Below are positions 29,900-39,259 of a DNA stretch of 64,000 nt, piece by piece. The stretch covers positions 3,046,693 through 3,110,692 of the forward strand of contig NZ_AP014545.1 of NCBI RefSeq assembly GCF_016592435.1, read 5' to 3'. Below the pieces are notes generated by a model that searched no databases, was not told the origin of the DNA, and saw only the letters and a program-made list of their open reading frames with translations. Made by a program: the position numbers and the translations under genes. The DNA is from Amphritea japonica ATCC BAA-1530. GTDB lineage: Bacteria; Pseudomonadota; Gammaproteobacteria; Pseudomonadales; Balneatricaceae. Each line of letters opens with the position of its first letter. The first letter of the stretch is position 1.

Positions 29900-30808
29900 A
29901 TGAATATTGCCATCTCCTCAAATACCCTAGTTCATACGCTGATGCTGCTGATGGGCGTGCTTGTTGCCAGCTCATTCCCAATTGGTAAGATGATTACCTC
30001 TGATTTACCGCCAGAATTACTGGTGTTTATTCGTTTTTTACTCGCAGCACTGTGCTTCGCACCCTATGTATTTATGAAAAATGGGGTTCACCTGCCAGGC
30101 CAGAAACAACTCCTGGTCTACACAGTGCTCAGCATTCCTTTAGTCGTCTTTTTCTGGTGCATGTTTGAAGGGCTAAGGTACACTAGCGCTCTCAACACCA
30201 GCGCTATCTATACCACCGTACCAGCCATCACCGCCTTGTATGTCCTGCTAATCAATCAGGAAAGAACCGGTAAGCGTCGCGCATTAGGACTGCTGTTAGG
30301 CACATTGGGCGCGCTATGGATTATCTTTCACGGGGATCTCAAAGAACTACTCCAGATGCAGCTAAATTATGGCGACGCCCTGTTTATGATCGGCTGTCTG
30401 TTTATGGGTGCCTATAACCCCCTGATCAAGAAATTTTACTCTGGCGAGCCGATGGAAGTGATGACCTTTTGGGTAATCTGTATTGGCAGTGCCTGGCTTC
30501 TGATTCTGGCCCTGCCAGCACTCGAAACGCAAAAATGGAACGATGTCAGTATCGGGACCTATGCTGGCATTGCATACCTAGCTATTTTCACCACCTTAAT
30601 CACCTTCTTTCTCCTGCAATTTGGTACTCTGAAACTAGGACCAACACAGGTTGCATCCTATAGCTTCCTCACACCAATTTTTGTTGCAATGCTGAATTTC
30701 ATTATCGGAACCGGAGGCTTTCAGTGGCAGCTGTTACCCGGTTTTTTTCTAGTACTCATCGCCATGATACTAGTTCACAAGAGAGACACCGGGACCCATC
30801 TTCCATAA
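29900..30808 (+). CDS. EamA/DMT superfamily transporter
   Basis: Ten-helix drug/metabolite transporter type permease of 302 residues, built from two EamA repeats (about 10-140 and 152-295). Conserved features are LVASSFPIGKMITSDLPPEL near the start, FEGLRYTSALNTSAIYTTVP, and in the second repeat GTLKLGPTQVASYSFLTPIF. AGAAAG precedes the ATG. Substrate unknown; the divergent LysR gene suggests inducible export of a small molecule. Confidence 0.9.
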   Translation: MNIAISSNTLVHTLMLLMGVLVASSFPIGKMITSDLPPELLVFIRFLLAALCFAPYVFMKNGVHLPGQKQLLVYTVLSIPLVVFFWCMFEGLRYTSALNTSAIYTTVPAITALYVLLINQERTGKRRALGLLLGTLGALWIIFHGDLKELLQMQLNYGDALFMIGCLFMGAYNPLIKKFYSGEPMEVMTFWVICIGSAWLLILALPALETQKWNDVSIGTYAGIAYLAIFTTLITFFLLQFGTLKLGPTQVASYSFLTPIFVAMLNFIIGTGGFQWQLLPGFFLVLIAMILVHKRDTGTHLP

Positions 30809-30921
30809 AGGCCATACTGGTCAAATAATGTCCGATTCAGTCAATTTCTTAACCCTATTTCAACCGTTCTTTTCTGCTAAGATAGACCTCTTTGTTAACT
30901 GTTTCTCCAGAGGTTTGTCAG

Positions 30922-31767
30922 ATGAAGTTTGAAGGTACCGAGCGCTACGTCGCCACTGATGATTTGCGAATGGCAGTAAACGCTGCAGCCACCCTGCAAC
31001 GCCCCCTACTGATCAAAGGCGAACCGGGTACCGGTAAAACAATGCTGGCTGAAGAAGTGGCCACGGCCTTTGGCAAGAAACTCTTACGCTGGCATGTAAA
31101 ATCGACCACTAAAGCCCAGCAAGGCCTCTATGAATATGATGCAGTGTCCCGCCTGCGTGATTCTCAACTCGGTGATGACAGAGTCCATGATATTGCAAAC
31201 TACATCCGTAAAGGGATGCTATGGGAAGCCTTCGACGCGGATGAGCAGGTAGTTTTACTCATCGACGAAATAGATAAGGCAGATATCGAATTTCCGAACG
31301 ATCTACTGGTTGAACTGGATAAGATGGAATTTAGCGTCTACGAAACCGGAGAAAGAGTAGTCGCGAAGCACCGTCCAATCATCATCATTACCAGTAATAA
31401 TGAAAAAGAGCTGCCCGACGCTTTCCTGCGCCGCTGCTTCTTCCATTATATAAACTTTCCCAGCGCTGAAACCATGAAGCAGATAGTGGATGTTCACTTC
31501 CCCACTATTCAGAAAGATTTAGTTAATGAAGCACTGGAAATATTCTTCCAGGTTCGGGATATCAATGGTCTGAAGAAGAAACCTTCCACCTCTGAGCTGA
31601 TCGACTGGCTGAAACTACTACTCGCCGATAACATCCCTGTCGACCTGCTGCAGAACCGGGATAGCAGTGAAGCCATTCCTCCCCTTTATGGAGCCCTGCT
31701 GAAAAATGAGCAGGATGTTCATATGCTACAGCGACTAGCCTTTATGGCCCGTCGCGAAAATCGTTAA
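30922..31767 (+). CDS. MoxR-type AAA+ ATPase
   Basis: A 281-residue AAA+ ATPase. The ATG at 30922 has AGAGG seven bases upstream; an earlier TTG (30892) lacks one. Walker A is GEPGTGKTM (about 33-41), Walker B VVLLIDEIDKAD (about 110-121), sensor 1 IIIITSNNEKELPDAFLRRC (about 152-171). MoxR ATPases act as chaperones for VWA-domain partners in metalloenzyme or stress complex assembly. The stop is 12 bases before the VWA gene at 31780, which is the obvious partner. Confidence 0.93.
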   Translation: MKFEGTERYVATDDLRMAVNAAATLQRPLLIKGEPGTGKTMLAEEVATAFGKKLLRWHVKSTTKAQQGLYEYDAVSRLRDSQLGDDRVHDIANYIRKGMLWEAFDADEQVVLLIDEIDKADIEFPNDLLVELDKMEFSVYETGERVVAKHRPIIIITSNNEKELPDAFLRRCFFHYINFPSAETMKQIVDVHFPTIQKDLVNEALEIFFQVRDINGLKKKPSTSELIDWLKLLLADNIPVDLLQNRDSSEAIPPLYGALLKNEQDVHMLQRLAFMARRENR

Positions 31768-31779
31768 GCAGGATTAAAA

Positions 31780-32955
31780 ATGCTCGTAGACTTCTTTTAC
31801 ACCCTGCGCAAAGCCCAGGTGCCTGTTTCTATTAAAGAGCTTCTGACGCTACTGGAAGCTTTAGAAAAACATCTGGCGTTCGGGAACTGGGATGACTTCT
31901 ATCTACTGGCCCGCACCTGCCTGGTAAAAGATGAAAAATATTTCGACCGCTTTGATCTGGCTTTCAGCCACTACTTCAAAGGCCTCGCTGAACTGCCTGA
32001 TCCATTGAATAATATTATTCCAGAAGACTGGCTGGAATCTGATTTCATCCGCAATCTCAGCGAAGAAGAAAAAGCCGAGATAGAAAGATTAGGCGGCCTG
32101 GACAAGCTCATGGAGACTCTGGCAAAACGCTTTGAAGAGCAAGAAAAGCGTCATGCTGGAGGCAGTAAATGGATCGGCACCGGAGGCACTTCACCTTTTG
32201 GCCATAGCGGCTATAACCCTGAAGGGGTGCGGATCGGAGGAGAAAGCAAACACAAGAGAGCGGTCAAAGTATGGGAGAAGCGTCAGTTCCGTGACCTGGA
32301 TGATAGCGTTGAACTGGGAACTCGCAACATGAAAGTTGCGCTGCGAAAACTTCGTAAATTCGCACGAACAGGTGCCGCCGAAGAGCTGGATCTGGATGAT
32401 ACCATCCGGTCCACAGCCAACAACGCCGGCCTACTGGACCTTAAGATGGTACCTGAACGTCACAATGCCGCTAAGGTTCTGCTATTTTTTGATGTCGGTG
32501 GGTCGATGGATCCCTACATCAAGCAATGCGAACAACTATTCTCCGCCGCCCGAACTGAGTTCAAACATCTGGAATACTTTTACTTCCATAACTGCGTATA
32601 CGAACGGGTATGGAAAGATAATAAGCGCCGCTGGAACGAGCATATCGATACATTCGATCTACTGCATACTTATGGCAAAGATTACCGCATCATCTTCGTC
32701 GGCGACGCATCAATGGCCCCCTACGAAGTAACCGAGCGCTACGGCAGTGTTGAACACCGTAACCCTGAAAGCGGAGCAGTCTGGCTAAGACGCATACTGG
32801 ACAACTGGGATAAAGCGATCTGGTTAAACCCTAGTCATCATCGCTACTGGGGCTACACGGCCAGCACTCAGATGATAAAGCAGATCATGGACGATAAAAT
32901 GTATCCGCTGACACTGGGAGGCATGGAAGAAGGTATTCGATACCTGTCGAAATAA
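31780..32955 (+). CDS. VWA domain protein, CoxE-like
   Basis: 391 residues with a CoxE-type N-terminal half (MLVDFFYTLRKAQVPVSIKE) and a von Willebrand A domain from about residue 215. The MIDAS motif reads DVGGSM (about 238-243), with Gly where the consensus DxSxS has its first Ser; the later Thr and Asp (YGKDYRIIFVGDASM) are retained. A Gly/Ser-rich loop (HAGGSKWIGTGGTSPFGHSG) sits near 126-145. Coupled to the MoxR gene; the pair has been seen in many gammaproteobacteria without an assigned target. Confidence 0.9.
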   Translation: MLVDFFYTLRKAQVPVSIKELLTLLEALEKHLAFGNWDDFYLLARTCLVKDEKYFDRFDLAFSHYFKGLAELPDPLNNIIPEDWLESDFIRNLSEEEKAEIERLGGLDKLMETLAKRFEEQEKRHAGGSKWIGTGGTSPFGHSGYNPEGVRIGGESKHKRAVKVWEKRQFRDLDDSVELGTRNMKVALRKLRKFARTGAAEELDLDDTIRSTANNAGLLDLKMVPERHNAAKVLLFFDVGGSMDPYIKQCEQLFSAARTEFKHLEYFYFHNCVYERVWKDNKRRWNEHIDTFDLLHTYGKDYRIIFVGDASMAPYEVTERYGSVEHRNPESGAVWLRRILDNWDKAIWLNPSHHRYWGYTASTQMIKQIMDDKMYPLTLGGMEEGIRYLSK

Positions 32956-32968
32956 ATTTCGATAGTAG

Positions 32969-33025
32969 CTAGAACGAAAGCTTCGCTTCCTGCTAGTGGC
33001 CAGACGTCGCTACACGACTTGCTAG
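32969..33025 (+). repeat. CTAG-bounded hairpin repeat R1 (two units)
   Basis: Two units joined by GCTAGTGGCCAG. The first has stem AAGC/GCTT round TTC, the second GTCG/CGAC round a five-base loop. Each unit follows the pattern CTAG or CCAG, ACG, variable stem, TTC or TAC loop, complementary stem, TTGCTAG. Confidence 0.8.
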
Positions 33026-33036
33026 AAAAAGATTAA

Positions 33037-33058
33037 GGGCGCATCTGCGCTCTTTTTT
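33037..33058 (+). terminator. Intrinsic terminator after the VWA gene
   Basis: GGGCGC, loop ATCT, GCGCTC, then T6, directly after repeat R1. Confidence 0.85.
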
Positions 33059-33223
33059 GTAGCCATATGGGCCGTTTTGCAACTCCCTTAGTAAGCGATT
33101 GAGGCACTTTTTTATAGTAAAAAACCATTAGCTATAGCAAAATCAATCAGATAGGAGATAAGTATTGGAAATTACAGGCTCTGATTATTTTCAATAACTC
33201 ATTACAGAACAGGAAAGTTTAGT

Positions 33224-34060
33224 ATGGGATTTTTTGATCGACTCTCTAATGGTTGGCAGTTGGGGAAACAATCTTTAGCCGTCATATGGAATGATAAGTC
33301 TCTGGCACTGTTTCCATTGATTTCAGGTATAGCATCCGTAGGGATAATTGCAGCCTTTTATTTAGGCATTGGACCGGACAATATTCAGGGATGGATTGAG
33401 ACCCAAGACAAAACAGGAGAAATCCCCTGGCTTGGGGCTTTATTAGCTCTGATACTGTACTTCGCCCTGTCATTTGTAACCATCTATTTCAATGCTGCCC
33501 TGATCGGTGCAGCAGCGCTGAGCCTTGATGGGAAAGACACTACCCTCGGCGATGGTTTTAAAGCAGCAAATGCGCATCTTCTATCGATTCTCGCCTGGTC
33601 AGTGGTTTCAGGTACTGTTGGTCTGTTACTCAGTGTAATAGAAAGCAACGAAAAGGGCGGTCGTATTTTACGCTCAATTATAGGTACCGCATGGTCTGCT
33701 CTCACCTACTTTGTTATGCCGGTAATGATCTTCGAACGAAAGAATGTTTTTTCATCGGTTGGGAGCAGCATCAATTTGATGAAACAAAGCTGGGGTGAAA
33801 ATGTTAGTGCGCAATTTAGTATTTGGTTGTATACCCTGCTACTCAGCCTTCCGGTCTTCCTGATATTTATCTATTACGCCAATATAGAAAGCACCAGAAC
33901 CATCCATATCATTATATTTGGGACTGTGTACATTCTAGCTTTAACCCTTCTCAACCAGATAGCCAAGTCGGTTTTGACTGTCGTACTCTACCGCTTTGCC
34001 ATGGCAAAACAATCAGTGCCCGGATTTGATACCAAAAACCTTGATAATGCCTTTCGATAA
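33224..34060 (+). CDS. DUF6159-like integral membrane protein
   Basis: 278 residues with about six membrane helices in pairs (LALFPLISGIASVGIIAAFY, LGALLALILYFALSFVTIYF, LLSLPVFLIFIYYANI, and others). The N-terminal FFDRLSNGWQLGKQSLAVIW followed by DKSLALFPLIS resembles the DUF6159 family. GGAAAG precedes the ATG. No function known. It stands alone between hairpin repeats R1 and R2. Confidence 0.72.
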   Translation: MGFFDRLSNGWQLGKQSLAVIWNDKSLALFPLISGIASVGIIAAFYLGIGPDNIQGWIETQDKTGEIPWLGALLALILYFALSFVTIYFNAALIGAAALSLDGKDTTLGDGFKAANAHLLSILAWSVVSGTVGLLLSVIESNEKGGRILRSIIGTAWSALTYFVMPVMIFERKNVFSSVGSSINLMKQSWGENVSAQFSIWLYTLLLSLPVFLIFIYYANIESTRTIHIIIFGTVYILALTLLNQIAKSVLTVVLYRFAMAKQSVPGFDTKNLDNAFR

Positions 34061-34084
34061 TCAGATATGGACTGGCTTTTCCCT

Positions 34085-34111
34085 CTAGCGAGTTGAGAAG
34101 CAACGCTCTAG
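34085..34111 (-). repeat. CTAG-bounded hairpin repeat R2 (one unit)
   Basis: Minus strand CTAGAGCG, stem GTTG/CAAC, then TCGCTAG. A single, partly decayed unit of the same family. Confidence 0.65.
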
Positions 34112-34152
34112 CTACTCAGCCTTGTCCGCTTTGGATCGACAGATGACATAAA

Positions 34153-34180
34153 AAGAGCGCCTTTGGCGCTCTTATCTTTT
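34153..34180. terminator. Intrinsic terminator between R2 and R3
   Basis: AAGAGCGCC, TTT loop, GGCGCTCTT then TATCTTTT. A-rich on the left, so both the gene at 33224 and hbdA could use it. Confidence 0.8.
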
Positions 34181-34181
34181 C

Positions 34182-34234
34182 CTAGCAAGCGACGAAGTCG
34201 CGTCTGGCAAGGCACGTAGTGCCGTTCTGGCTAG
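34182..34234 (-). repeat. CTAG-bounded hairpin repeat R3 (two units)
   Basis: Plus strand: CTAGCAA, stem GCGAC/GTCGC round GAA, then CTGGCAA, stem GGCAC/GTGCC round GTA, then CTGGCTAG. The final CTAG supplies the hbdA stop codon. Confidence 0.82.
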
Positions 34235-35082
34235 TCGTAGTGATAAAAACCCCGGCCATTCTTACGTCCCAGATAACCCGCATCCACCATCTGTACCAAC
34301 AAAGGACAAGGACGATATTTTGAATCTTTAAAGTTATCGTACAATACCTCCATAATACTCAGACAGGTATCCAAACCGATCAGATCCGCCAATGCCAGAG
34401 GCCCCATTGGGTGACTCATTCCCAGCTTCATTACGGTATCAATCTCTTCAGCTGACGCCAGATTTTCATAGCGACAAAATACCGCTTCATTAATCATCGG
34501 CATAAGAATGCGATTAGACACAAAACCGGGCGCATCTTTCACATCTACCGGCACTTTATTCAAGTCCAATGAAAGCTGCTTAACCTTATCAAATACAGCT
34601 TCCTCTGTTTGCAACGCACGGATGATTTCTACCAGCTGCATCATCGGCACCGGATTCATAAAGTGCATTCCAATCACCTGGCCTGGCCGGGAAGTCGCCG
34701 CAGCTAAACGGGTAATAGAGATTGACGATGTGTTAGTCGCAAGAATGGCACCGGGCTGACAAACCTCGTCCAGTTGACGGAAGATGCTCTTCTTGATCTC
34801 CTCATCCTCACTGGCCGCCTCAACCACAATATCAACAGAGACCATATCTGCCATATCGGAGGTTTGCTTAATCCGGGCCAGAGCCTGATCCATTTCATCC
34901 TGAGTTAGCTTTTCTTTCTTAACCATTCGGGAAAGACTCGCGCTAATCGCTCCCACACCGCGCGTTAACGCCGAATCATTAAGATCATAAAGAACAACAT
35001 CAAAACCAGAACAGGCTGCAACCTGGGCAATACCGCCACCCATCTGACCAGCTCCCACCACACCAAAACTATTAATCGTCAT
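34231..35082 (-). CDS. 3-hydroxybutyryl-CoA dehydrogenase
   Basis: NAD-dependent oxidoreductase of short acyl-CoA. 283 residues: Rossmann motif FGVVGAGQMGGGIAQVAACSG (about 6-25), the conserved ILATNTSSISITRLAAATS, GMHFMNPVPMMQLVEIIR with the catalytic His (about 140), and NRILMPMINEAVF plus GLDTCLSIMEVL in the C-terminal dimerisation part. Its TAG stop is taken from the CTAG end of repeat R3. Monocistronic here; no thiolase or crotonase is adjacent. Confidence 0.94.
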   Translation of the reverse strand: MTINSFGVVGAGQMGGGIAQVAACSGFDVVLYDLNDSALTRGVGAISASLSRMVKKEKLTQDEMDQALARIKQTSDMADMVSVDIVVEAASEDEEIKKSIFRQLDEVCQPGAILATNTSSISITRLAAATSRPGQVIGMHFMNPVPMMQLVEIIRALQTEEAVFDKVKQLSLDLNKVPVDVKDAPGFVSNRILMPMINEAVFCRYENLASAEEIDTVMKLGMSHPMGPLALADLIGLDTCLSIMEVLYDNFKDSKYRPCPLLVQMVDAGYLGRKNGRGFYHYD

Positions 35083-35180
35083 ATCAGATCATCCTCACTA
35101 AAACAGTGACACAGTGTTCCACCCCATCTGTTGAAATGCAACAAAACAAGGGATAACCCTTACACGCTAAAATCCCATAA

Positions 35181-35202
35181 AAAAACCGGCATAAGCCGGT
35201 TT
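35181..35202 (-). terminator. Intrinsic terminator after uraA
   Basis: AAACCGGC, loop ATAA, GCCGGTTT, followed on the minus strand by a seven-base T-run. Confidence 0.87.
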
Positions 35203-35253
35203 AATCAGAATCATTCAAAGCTGAAGCGTAACCTCAGGCTTTGCCGACCTCAT

Positions 35254-36567
35254 TCATTTATTGGCATGATCAACCAAGTCATCAACAACTTCTTGCTCTT
35301 CACGAAGATCATTCGCAACGGGTTTATTCATCGGCAAGATCAGATTAAGTACGATAGCAACAATACCGCACAGACTCACGCCTTGCATACTGAACTCACC
35401 CTGACCGATCACCATCCCACCAATACCAAATACCAGCGTAGTGGCAACAATAACCAGATTACGTTGCTCAGCCAGATCGACCTGCGCTTTGATCAAAGTA
35501 TTCAGACCTACGGCTGCAATAGAGCCAAACAACAGAATCAAAATACCGCCCATAACCGGCACTGGAATCGTCTGCAGCAGCACACCAAACTTCGCGACAA
35601 ATGCCATCAGAATCGCAAAGACCGCCGCCCACACCATAATCATCGGATTAAAGGAGCGGGTCAGCATCACCGCACCAGTGACCTCAGAATAAGTTGTATT
35701 AGGTGGACCACCAAATAGCGCCGCAGCAGAGGTCGCCAAGCCATCTCCAAACAAAGTACGGTGCAGACCCGGCTTCTTAATATAGTCTTTTCCGGTCACA
35801 TGACCGATAGCCAGAACATCCCCCACATGCTCAATTGCAGGCGCAATAGCCACGGGAATCATAAACAGAATCGCCTGCCAGTTAAGCTCTGGCATAACGA
35901 ACGCAGGCACCGCGATAAAGGCTGTATCGGACACAACCTGATAATCAACCATGCCATAAAAGTTAGCAACCAGATAACCCACAACCACACCCGCTAAAAT
36001 CGGTAACAAGCGAAACACGCCTTTACCAAACGTGGCCACTAGCAACGTTGTTCCCAATGCGGACATCGATACGATCATCGAATCAATATAAGGAAACAAC
36101 TGGATGCTACCGTCACCAGCTTTGCCCATCGCCATATTCACAGCAATAGGCGCCAAACCAAGACCGATGACCATGATGACCGGACCAACGACCACCGGTG
36201 GCAGCAGACGGTGTAAGAAACCAACACCGCGAAACTTAACCGCCATGGCCAGCATCATATACATCAGACCAGCACAGAACAGCGCGCCTAAGGTAGCAGG
36301 CATCCCCCAGGTTTGAGTGCTATAAAGAATCGGTGCGATAAATACAAACGAAGAGGCCAGAAAAACCGGCACCTGACGCTTAGTCACAAATTGGAACAGA
36401 AGCGTACCAAAGCCTGCGGTAAACAACGCAACACTCGGATCCATTCCGGTCAATAACGGCATCAGCACCAGCGCACCAAAAGCAACAAACAGCATTTGAG
36501 ACCCCGCCAGGACGGTCCGCCACAACGGTTCGCTGCCGTTCAAGCTATCATCAATATTATGATTCAT
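35254..36567 (-). CDS. uraA: Uracil permease, NCS2 family
   Basis: Proton symporter for uracil. 437 residues with 12-14 membrane helices. Family markers are LTGMDPSVALFTAGFGTLLFQ near 40-60, the helix PELNWQAILFMIPVAIAPAIEHVGDV (about 222-247, with the substrate Glu) and GGPPNTTYSEVTGAVMLTR (about 283-301). Sits 12 bases after upp and is co-transcribed with it, a standard uracil salvage operon. Confidence 0.95.
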   Translation of the reverse strand: MNHNIDDSLNGSEPLWRTVLAGSQMLFVAFGALVLMPLLTGMDPSVALFTAGFGTLLFQFVTKRQVPVFLASSFVFIAPILYSTQTWGMPATLGALFCAGLMYMMLAMAVKFRGVGFLHRLLPPVVVGPVIMVIGLGLAPIAVNMAMGKAGDGSIQLFPYIDSMIVSMSALGTTLLVATFGKGVFRLLPILAGVVVGYLVANFYGMVDYQVVSDTAFIAVPAFVMPELNWQAILFMIPVAIAPAIEHVGDVLAIGHVTGKDYIKKPGLHRTLFGDGLATSAAALFGGPPNTTYSEVTGAVMLTRSFNPMIMVWAAVFAILMAFVAKFGVLLQTIPVPVMGGILILLFGSIAAVGLNTLIKAQVDLAEQRNLVIVATTLVFGIGGMVIGQGEFSMQGVSLCGIVAIVLNLILPMNKPVANDLREEQEVVDDLVDHANK

Positions 36568-36579
36568 CTGAACTGCCCT

Positions 36580-37206
36580 TTATTTAGTACCAAAAATCTT
36601 ATCACCCGCATCGCCCAGACCCGGAATAATATAACCGTTTTCGTTAAGGTGACTGTCCACCGCCGCTGTATATAACTCTACATCCGGATGAGCTTCATTC
36701 ACCGCCTTTACTCCTTCAGGAGCAGCTACCAATACCAGCGCTTTGATCTCTGTGCAGCCCGCTTTTTTCAACATATCGATAGTGGCATTCATTGAACCAC
36801 CGGTTGCCAGCATCGGATCGATAACCAGTGCCGTACGCTCTTCCATATCACTGGTAAGCCGTTCGAAATATGTAACAGGTTGAAGTGTTTCCTCATCCCG
36901 ATACAACCCGACCACGCTAATCTTAGCGCTGGGAATCAGATCAAGAACACCATCCAGCATGCCGATGCCCGCACGCAGAATAGGCACAACAGTCACTTTT
37001 TTACCTTTAATCTGTTCACCGGTCATCTCTCCACACCAGCCTTCAAACTGATAGGTTTCAGTGGTCAGATCTTTAGTCGCTTCATAAGTCAGTAGAGCAC
37101 CCACCTCTGCCGCCAACTGACGAAAAGCGCGAGTACTGATATCGGCAGCCCGCATCAGGCTGATTTTATGTTTTACCAAAGGGTGGTTAATTTCATGAAT
37201 ACGCAT
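36580..37206 (-). CDS. upp: Uracil phosphoribosyltransferase
   Basis: Makes UMP from uracil and PRPP. From the ATG at 37206 the product is 208 residues and starts [20 protein letters not shown], the family start; a frame open to 37296 adds 30 unlikely hydrophobic residues. [19 protein letters not shown] (about 127-145) is the PRPP loop, and [18 protein letters not shown] the uracil-binding C-terminus. Confidence 0.97.
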   Translation of the reverse strand: MRIHEINHPLVKHKISLMRAADISTRAFRQLAAEVGALLTYEATKDLTTETYQFEGWCGEMTGEQIKGKKVTVVPILRAGIGMLDGVLDLIPSAKISVVGLYRDEETLQPVTYFERLTSDMEERTALVIDPMLATGGSMNATIDMLKKAGCTEIKALVLVAAPEGVKAVNEAHPDVELYTAAVDSHLNENGYIIPGLGDAGDKIFGTK

Positions 37207-37333
37207 ACTGAAGTCTCTCTTCAAGGCGACGATAAGATAAACAGAAGCATCAACTGATAGCAGCATCAGAGTCAGCCCAAAATTTTGAAATATCATACTC
37301 CAGCCTAAGCAGAAAGTCTTAGCCCCCTATCAC

Positions 37334-37358
37334 AAAAAAACGCACCTGAGGTGCGTTT
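37334..37358 (-). terminator. Intrinsic terminator after the parA-like gene
   Basis: CGCACCT-G-AGGTGCG with A7 on the left, giving a T-run on the minus strand. A second hairpin TGCCAC/GTGGCA lies at 37378-37397. Confidence 0.8.
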
Positions 37359-37423
37359 CTTATAAGAGCGGTTAAGCTGCCACGTTTATATGTGGCATTA
37401 GGCAACAAACTATAAGCACATGA

Positions 37424-38188
37424 CTACCCGTTCAACTCTTCATATAAAGCCATAAATTCCTGCGTAAGCTTGTGCTTTGGGGCAAAATAGATCAACGGTT
37501 TGCACTCATTATGGGACTCTTTCATCTTCACCGATGAAGATATTTTTGCTTCCAGTACCGGCAGGTCATCATCTTTTAGCGTTTCGACAATATTTTTCGA
37601 CGCATTAGCACGGGGTTGAAACTGATTAACCACAATACCTTCAATTTTTAATCGATCGTTATGGTCCTCCTGCGTCTCCTGAATATTATACATCAGGCTA
37701 TAGAGCGCCTGACGGGAGAACTCATCACAGTCAAATGGAATCAGGCAGCTATCCGCCGTACATAGAGCCGACAGAGTGTAAAAATTGAACGCCGGGGGTG
37801 TATCAATATAGATCGCATCGTACTGCTCAAGATTCAGTAACGCATCACGCAATTTATAGATCTTATGCTTCGCTTCCAGCTTTGCATGCAGATCACCTAA
37901 CTCCGGATTAGACGGCAACAGATCAAGATTTTCATAGGAAGTGGAATGAATAAAGTCAGTAATCTCTTTTGGGCGCACCTGAAAACTCAGCGTCTGCTCA
38001 AAGAAATCTTTAATATCTCCCTCAGTGTCATTCACCCGCTCACCTAAGAGATAGTGACTGGTATTACATTGTGGATCCAGATCCACCACCAGCGTACGCT
38101 TATTCTTGCTAGCGCTGATCGCTGCAAGATTGGTACTGATACTAGACTTACCGACACCACCTTTTTGATTAAAGACAACCCGAATCAT
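37424..38188 (-). CDS. ParA family ATPase, orphan
   Basis: Deviant Walker A ATPase of the ParA/Soj type: VVFNQKGGVGKSSISTNLAA at the N-terminus, VVDLDPQCNTSHYLL (Walker A'), IYIDTPPAFNFYTLSALCTA (Walker B) and CLIPFDCDEFSRQALYSL. Two in-frame ATGs are possible, 38200 and 38188; the second has GGGA seven bases upstream and gives 254 residues. No parB is adjacent and the chromosomal parAB usually sits near gidAB, so this is a second ParA. It follows a DUF2333 gene by about 30-40 bases, suggesting a shared transcript. Confidence 0.85.
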   Translation of the reverse strand: MIRVVFNQKGGVGKSSISTNLAAISASKNKRTLVVDLDPQCNTSHYLLGERVNDTEGDIKDFFEQTLSFQVRPKEITDFIHSTSYENLDLLPSNPELGDLHAKLEAKHKIYKLRDALLNLEQYDAIYIDTPPAFNFYTLSALCTADSCLIPFDCDEFSRQALYSLMYNIQETQEDHNDRLKIEGIVVNQFQPRANASKNIVETLKDDDLPVLEAKISSSVKMKESHNECKPLIYFAPKHKLTQEFMALYEELNG

Positions 38189-38227
38189 ACTGTTTCCCAT
38201 ATTTCAAAGCCCTGCTTATCTCTCAGC

Positions 38228-39259
38228 TTAACCCTGTTCCAGTAGCGTCCGCAGATCAATAATTGCTGCATTCGCACGGGAGATATAGGAAGCCATCACT
38301 AATGAATGGTTTGCCAATAAACCAAATTCATTTCCATTCATAATCATCGGACTCCAGACAGTCCCCTGAGTCGCTTCAAGTTCACGAACAATCTGGCGCA
38401 AACTGATCAATGCATTTTTCTTCTCAAGCGCATCAGCAAAATCGACCTCTACAGCTTGCAGAAGATGAATCAGCGCCCAGGCAGTACCGCGTGCTTCGTA
38501 GAACACATCATCAATTTCAAACCAACCGGTTTTCACTTCAAGTTCGGCGGCATTGTTGGTTGACTGGCGAGCACTTTCTTCGCCAGCAAGATCCGTATTA
38601 ACCCTTTTCTGACCAACACTGGCACTGAGTCGCTGAGATAAACTACCCAATCGGGTAGATACGTCCGCCAACCAGCCCCGCAAATTATCAGCGCGGGCAT
38701 AAAACTGCGCATCTTGCTGCTGTGGATCAATTAAGCGGGCTTCATAAGCGCGCAGGAACTTAAGTGATTTTTTGTATTCCCCTTCACTCGAAGGAATAAG
38801 CCAGCTGTTATTATCAAAATGGAGTAGCGGTTCTGCTTCTTTCAGGTCCACATCTTCAGTTGACTGCGACTGCGAACGGCTAAAATCTTTTCGCATCGCC
38901 CGGGACATATCTCGGGCCTGAACCAATACACCAAATTCCCAGTTGGGAATATTATCAAGCCAGACTCCTGGAGGGGTGCGGTCATTAGACAGATATCCGC
39001 CGGGCTTTTGTAACAAGGTATCTGTAATAGCAATCAGTGTTGATACTGTTGCTGAACCGATAACCGGCTTTTCCACACCTTCAGTGGTTTGAATAAATAC
39101 AGGTTGCACCTCAAATGGATCCGGCTCCTGGCTCCACCAGATACCTAACACCAAACTCACAAGCAGATACAGCCCTATAACAACACCGATAGGCCCCATT
39201 AACTTGAGTCCCGTCAGCCTGTCCCACATTTTCAACCACAACCGCTGTAACATATCCAT
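38228..39259 (-). CDS. DUF2333 family membrane protein
   Basis: 343 residues from the ATG at 39259 (AAGGA six bases upstream); an ATG at 39325 would add 22 Cys-containing residues with no ribosome site. One N-terminal helix (LMGPIGVVIGLYLLVSLVLG, about 20-39) anchors a large periplasmic domain with the DUF2333 marks GGYLSNDRTPPGVWLDNIPN and WEFGVLVQARDMSRAMRKDF. Function unknown. First in a likely two-gene unit with the orphan ParA. Confidence 0.85.
   Translation of the reverse strand: MDMLQRLWLKMWDRLTGLKLMGPIGVVIGLYLLVSLVLGIWWSQEPDPFEVQPVFIQTTEGVEKPVIGSATVSTLIAITDTLLQKPGGYLSNDRTPPGVWLDNIPNWEFGVLVQARDMSRAMRKDFSRSQSQSTEDVDLKEAEPLLHFDNNSWLIPSSEGEYKKSLKFLRAYEARLIDPQQQDAQFYARADNLRGWLADVSTRLGSLSQRLSASVGQKRVNTDLAGEESARQSTNNAAELEVKTGWFEIDDVFYEARGTAWALIHLLQAVEVDFADALEKKNALISLRQIVRELEATQGTVWSPMIMNGNEFGLLANHSLVMASYISRANAAIIDLRTLLEQG

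Noticed and set aside
35131-35718. A 195-codon plus-strand frame over the uraA 3' end
   Set aside because: It is antisense to uraA and rich in Asn, His and Gln as expected for the reverse of a membrane protein gene.
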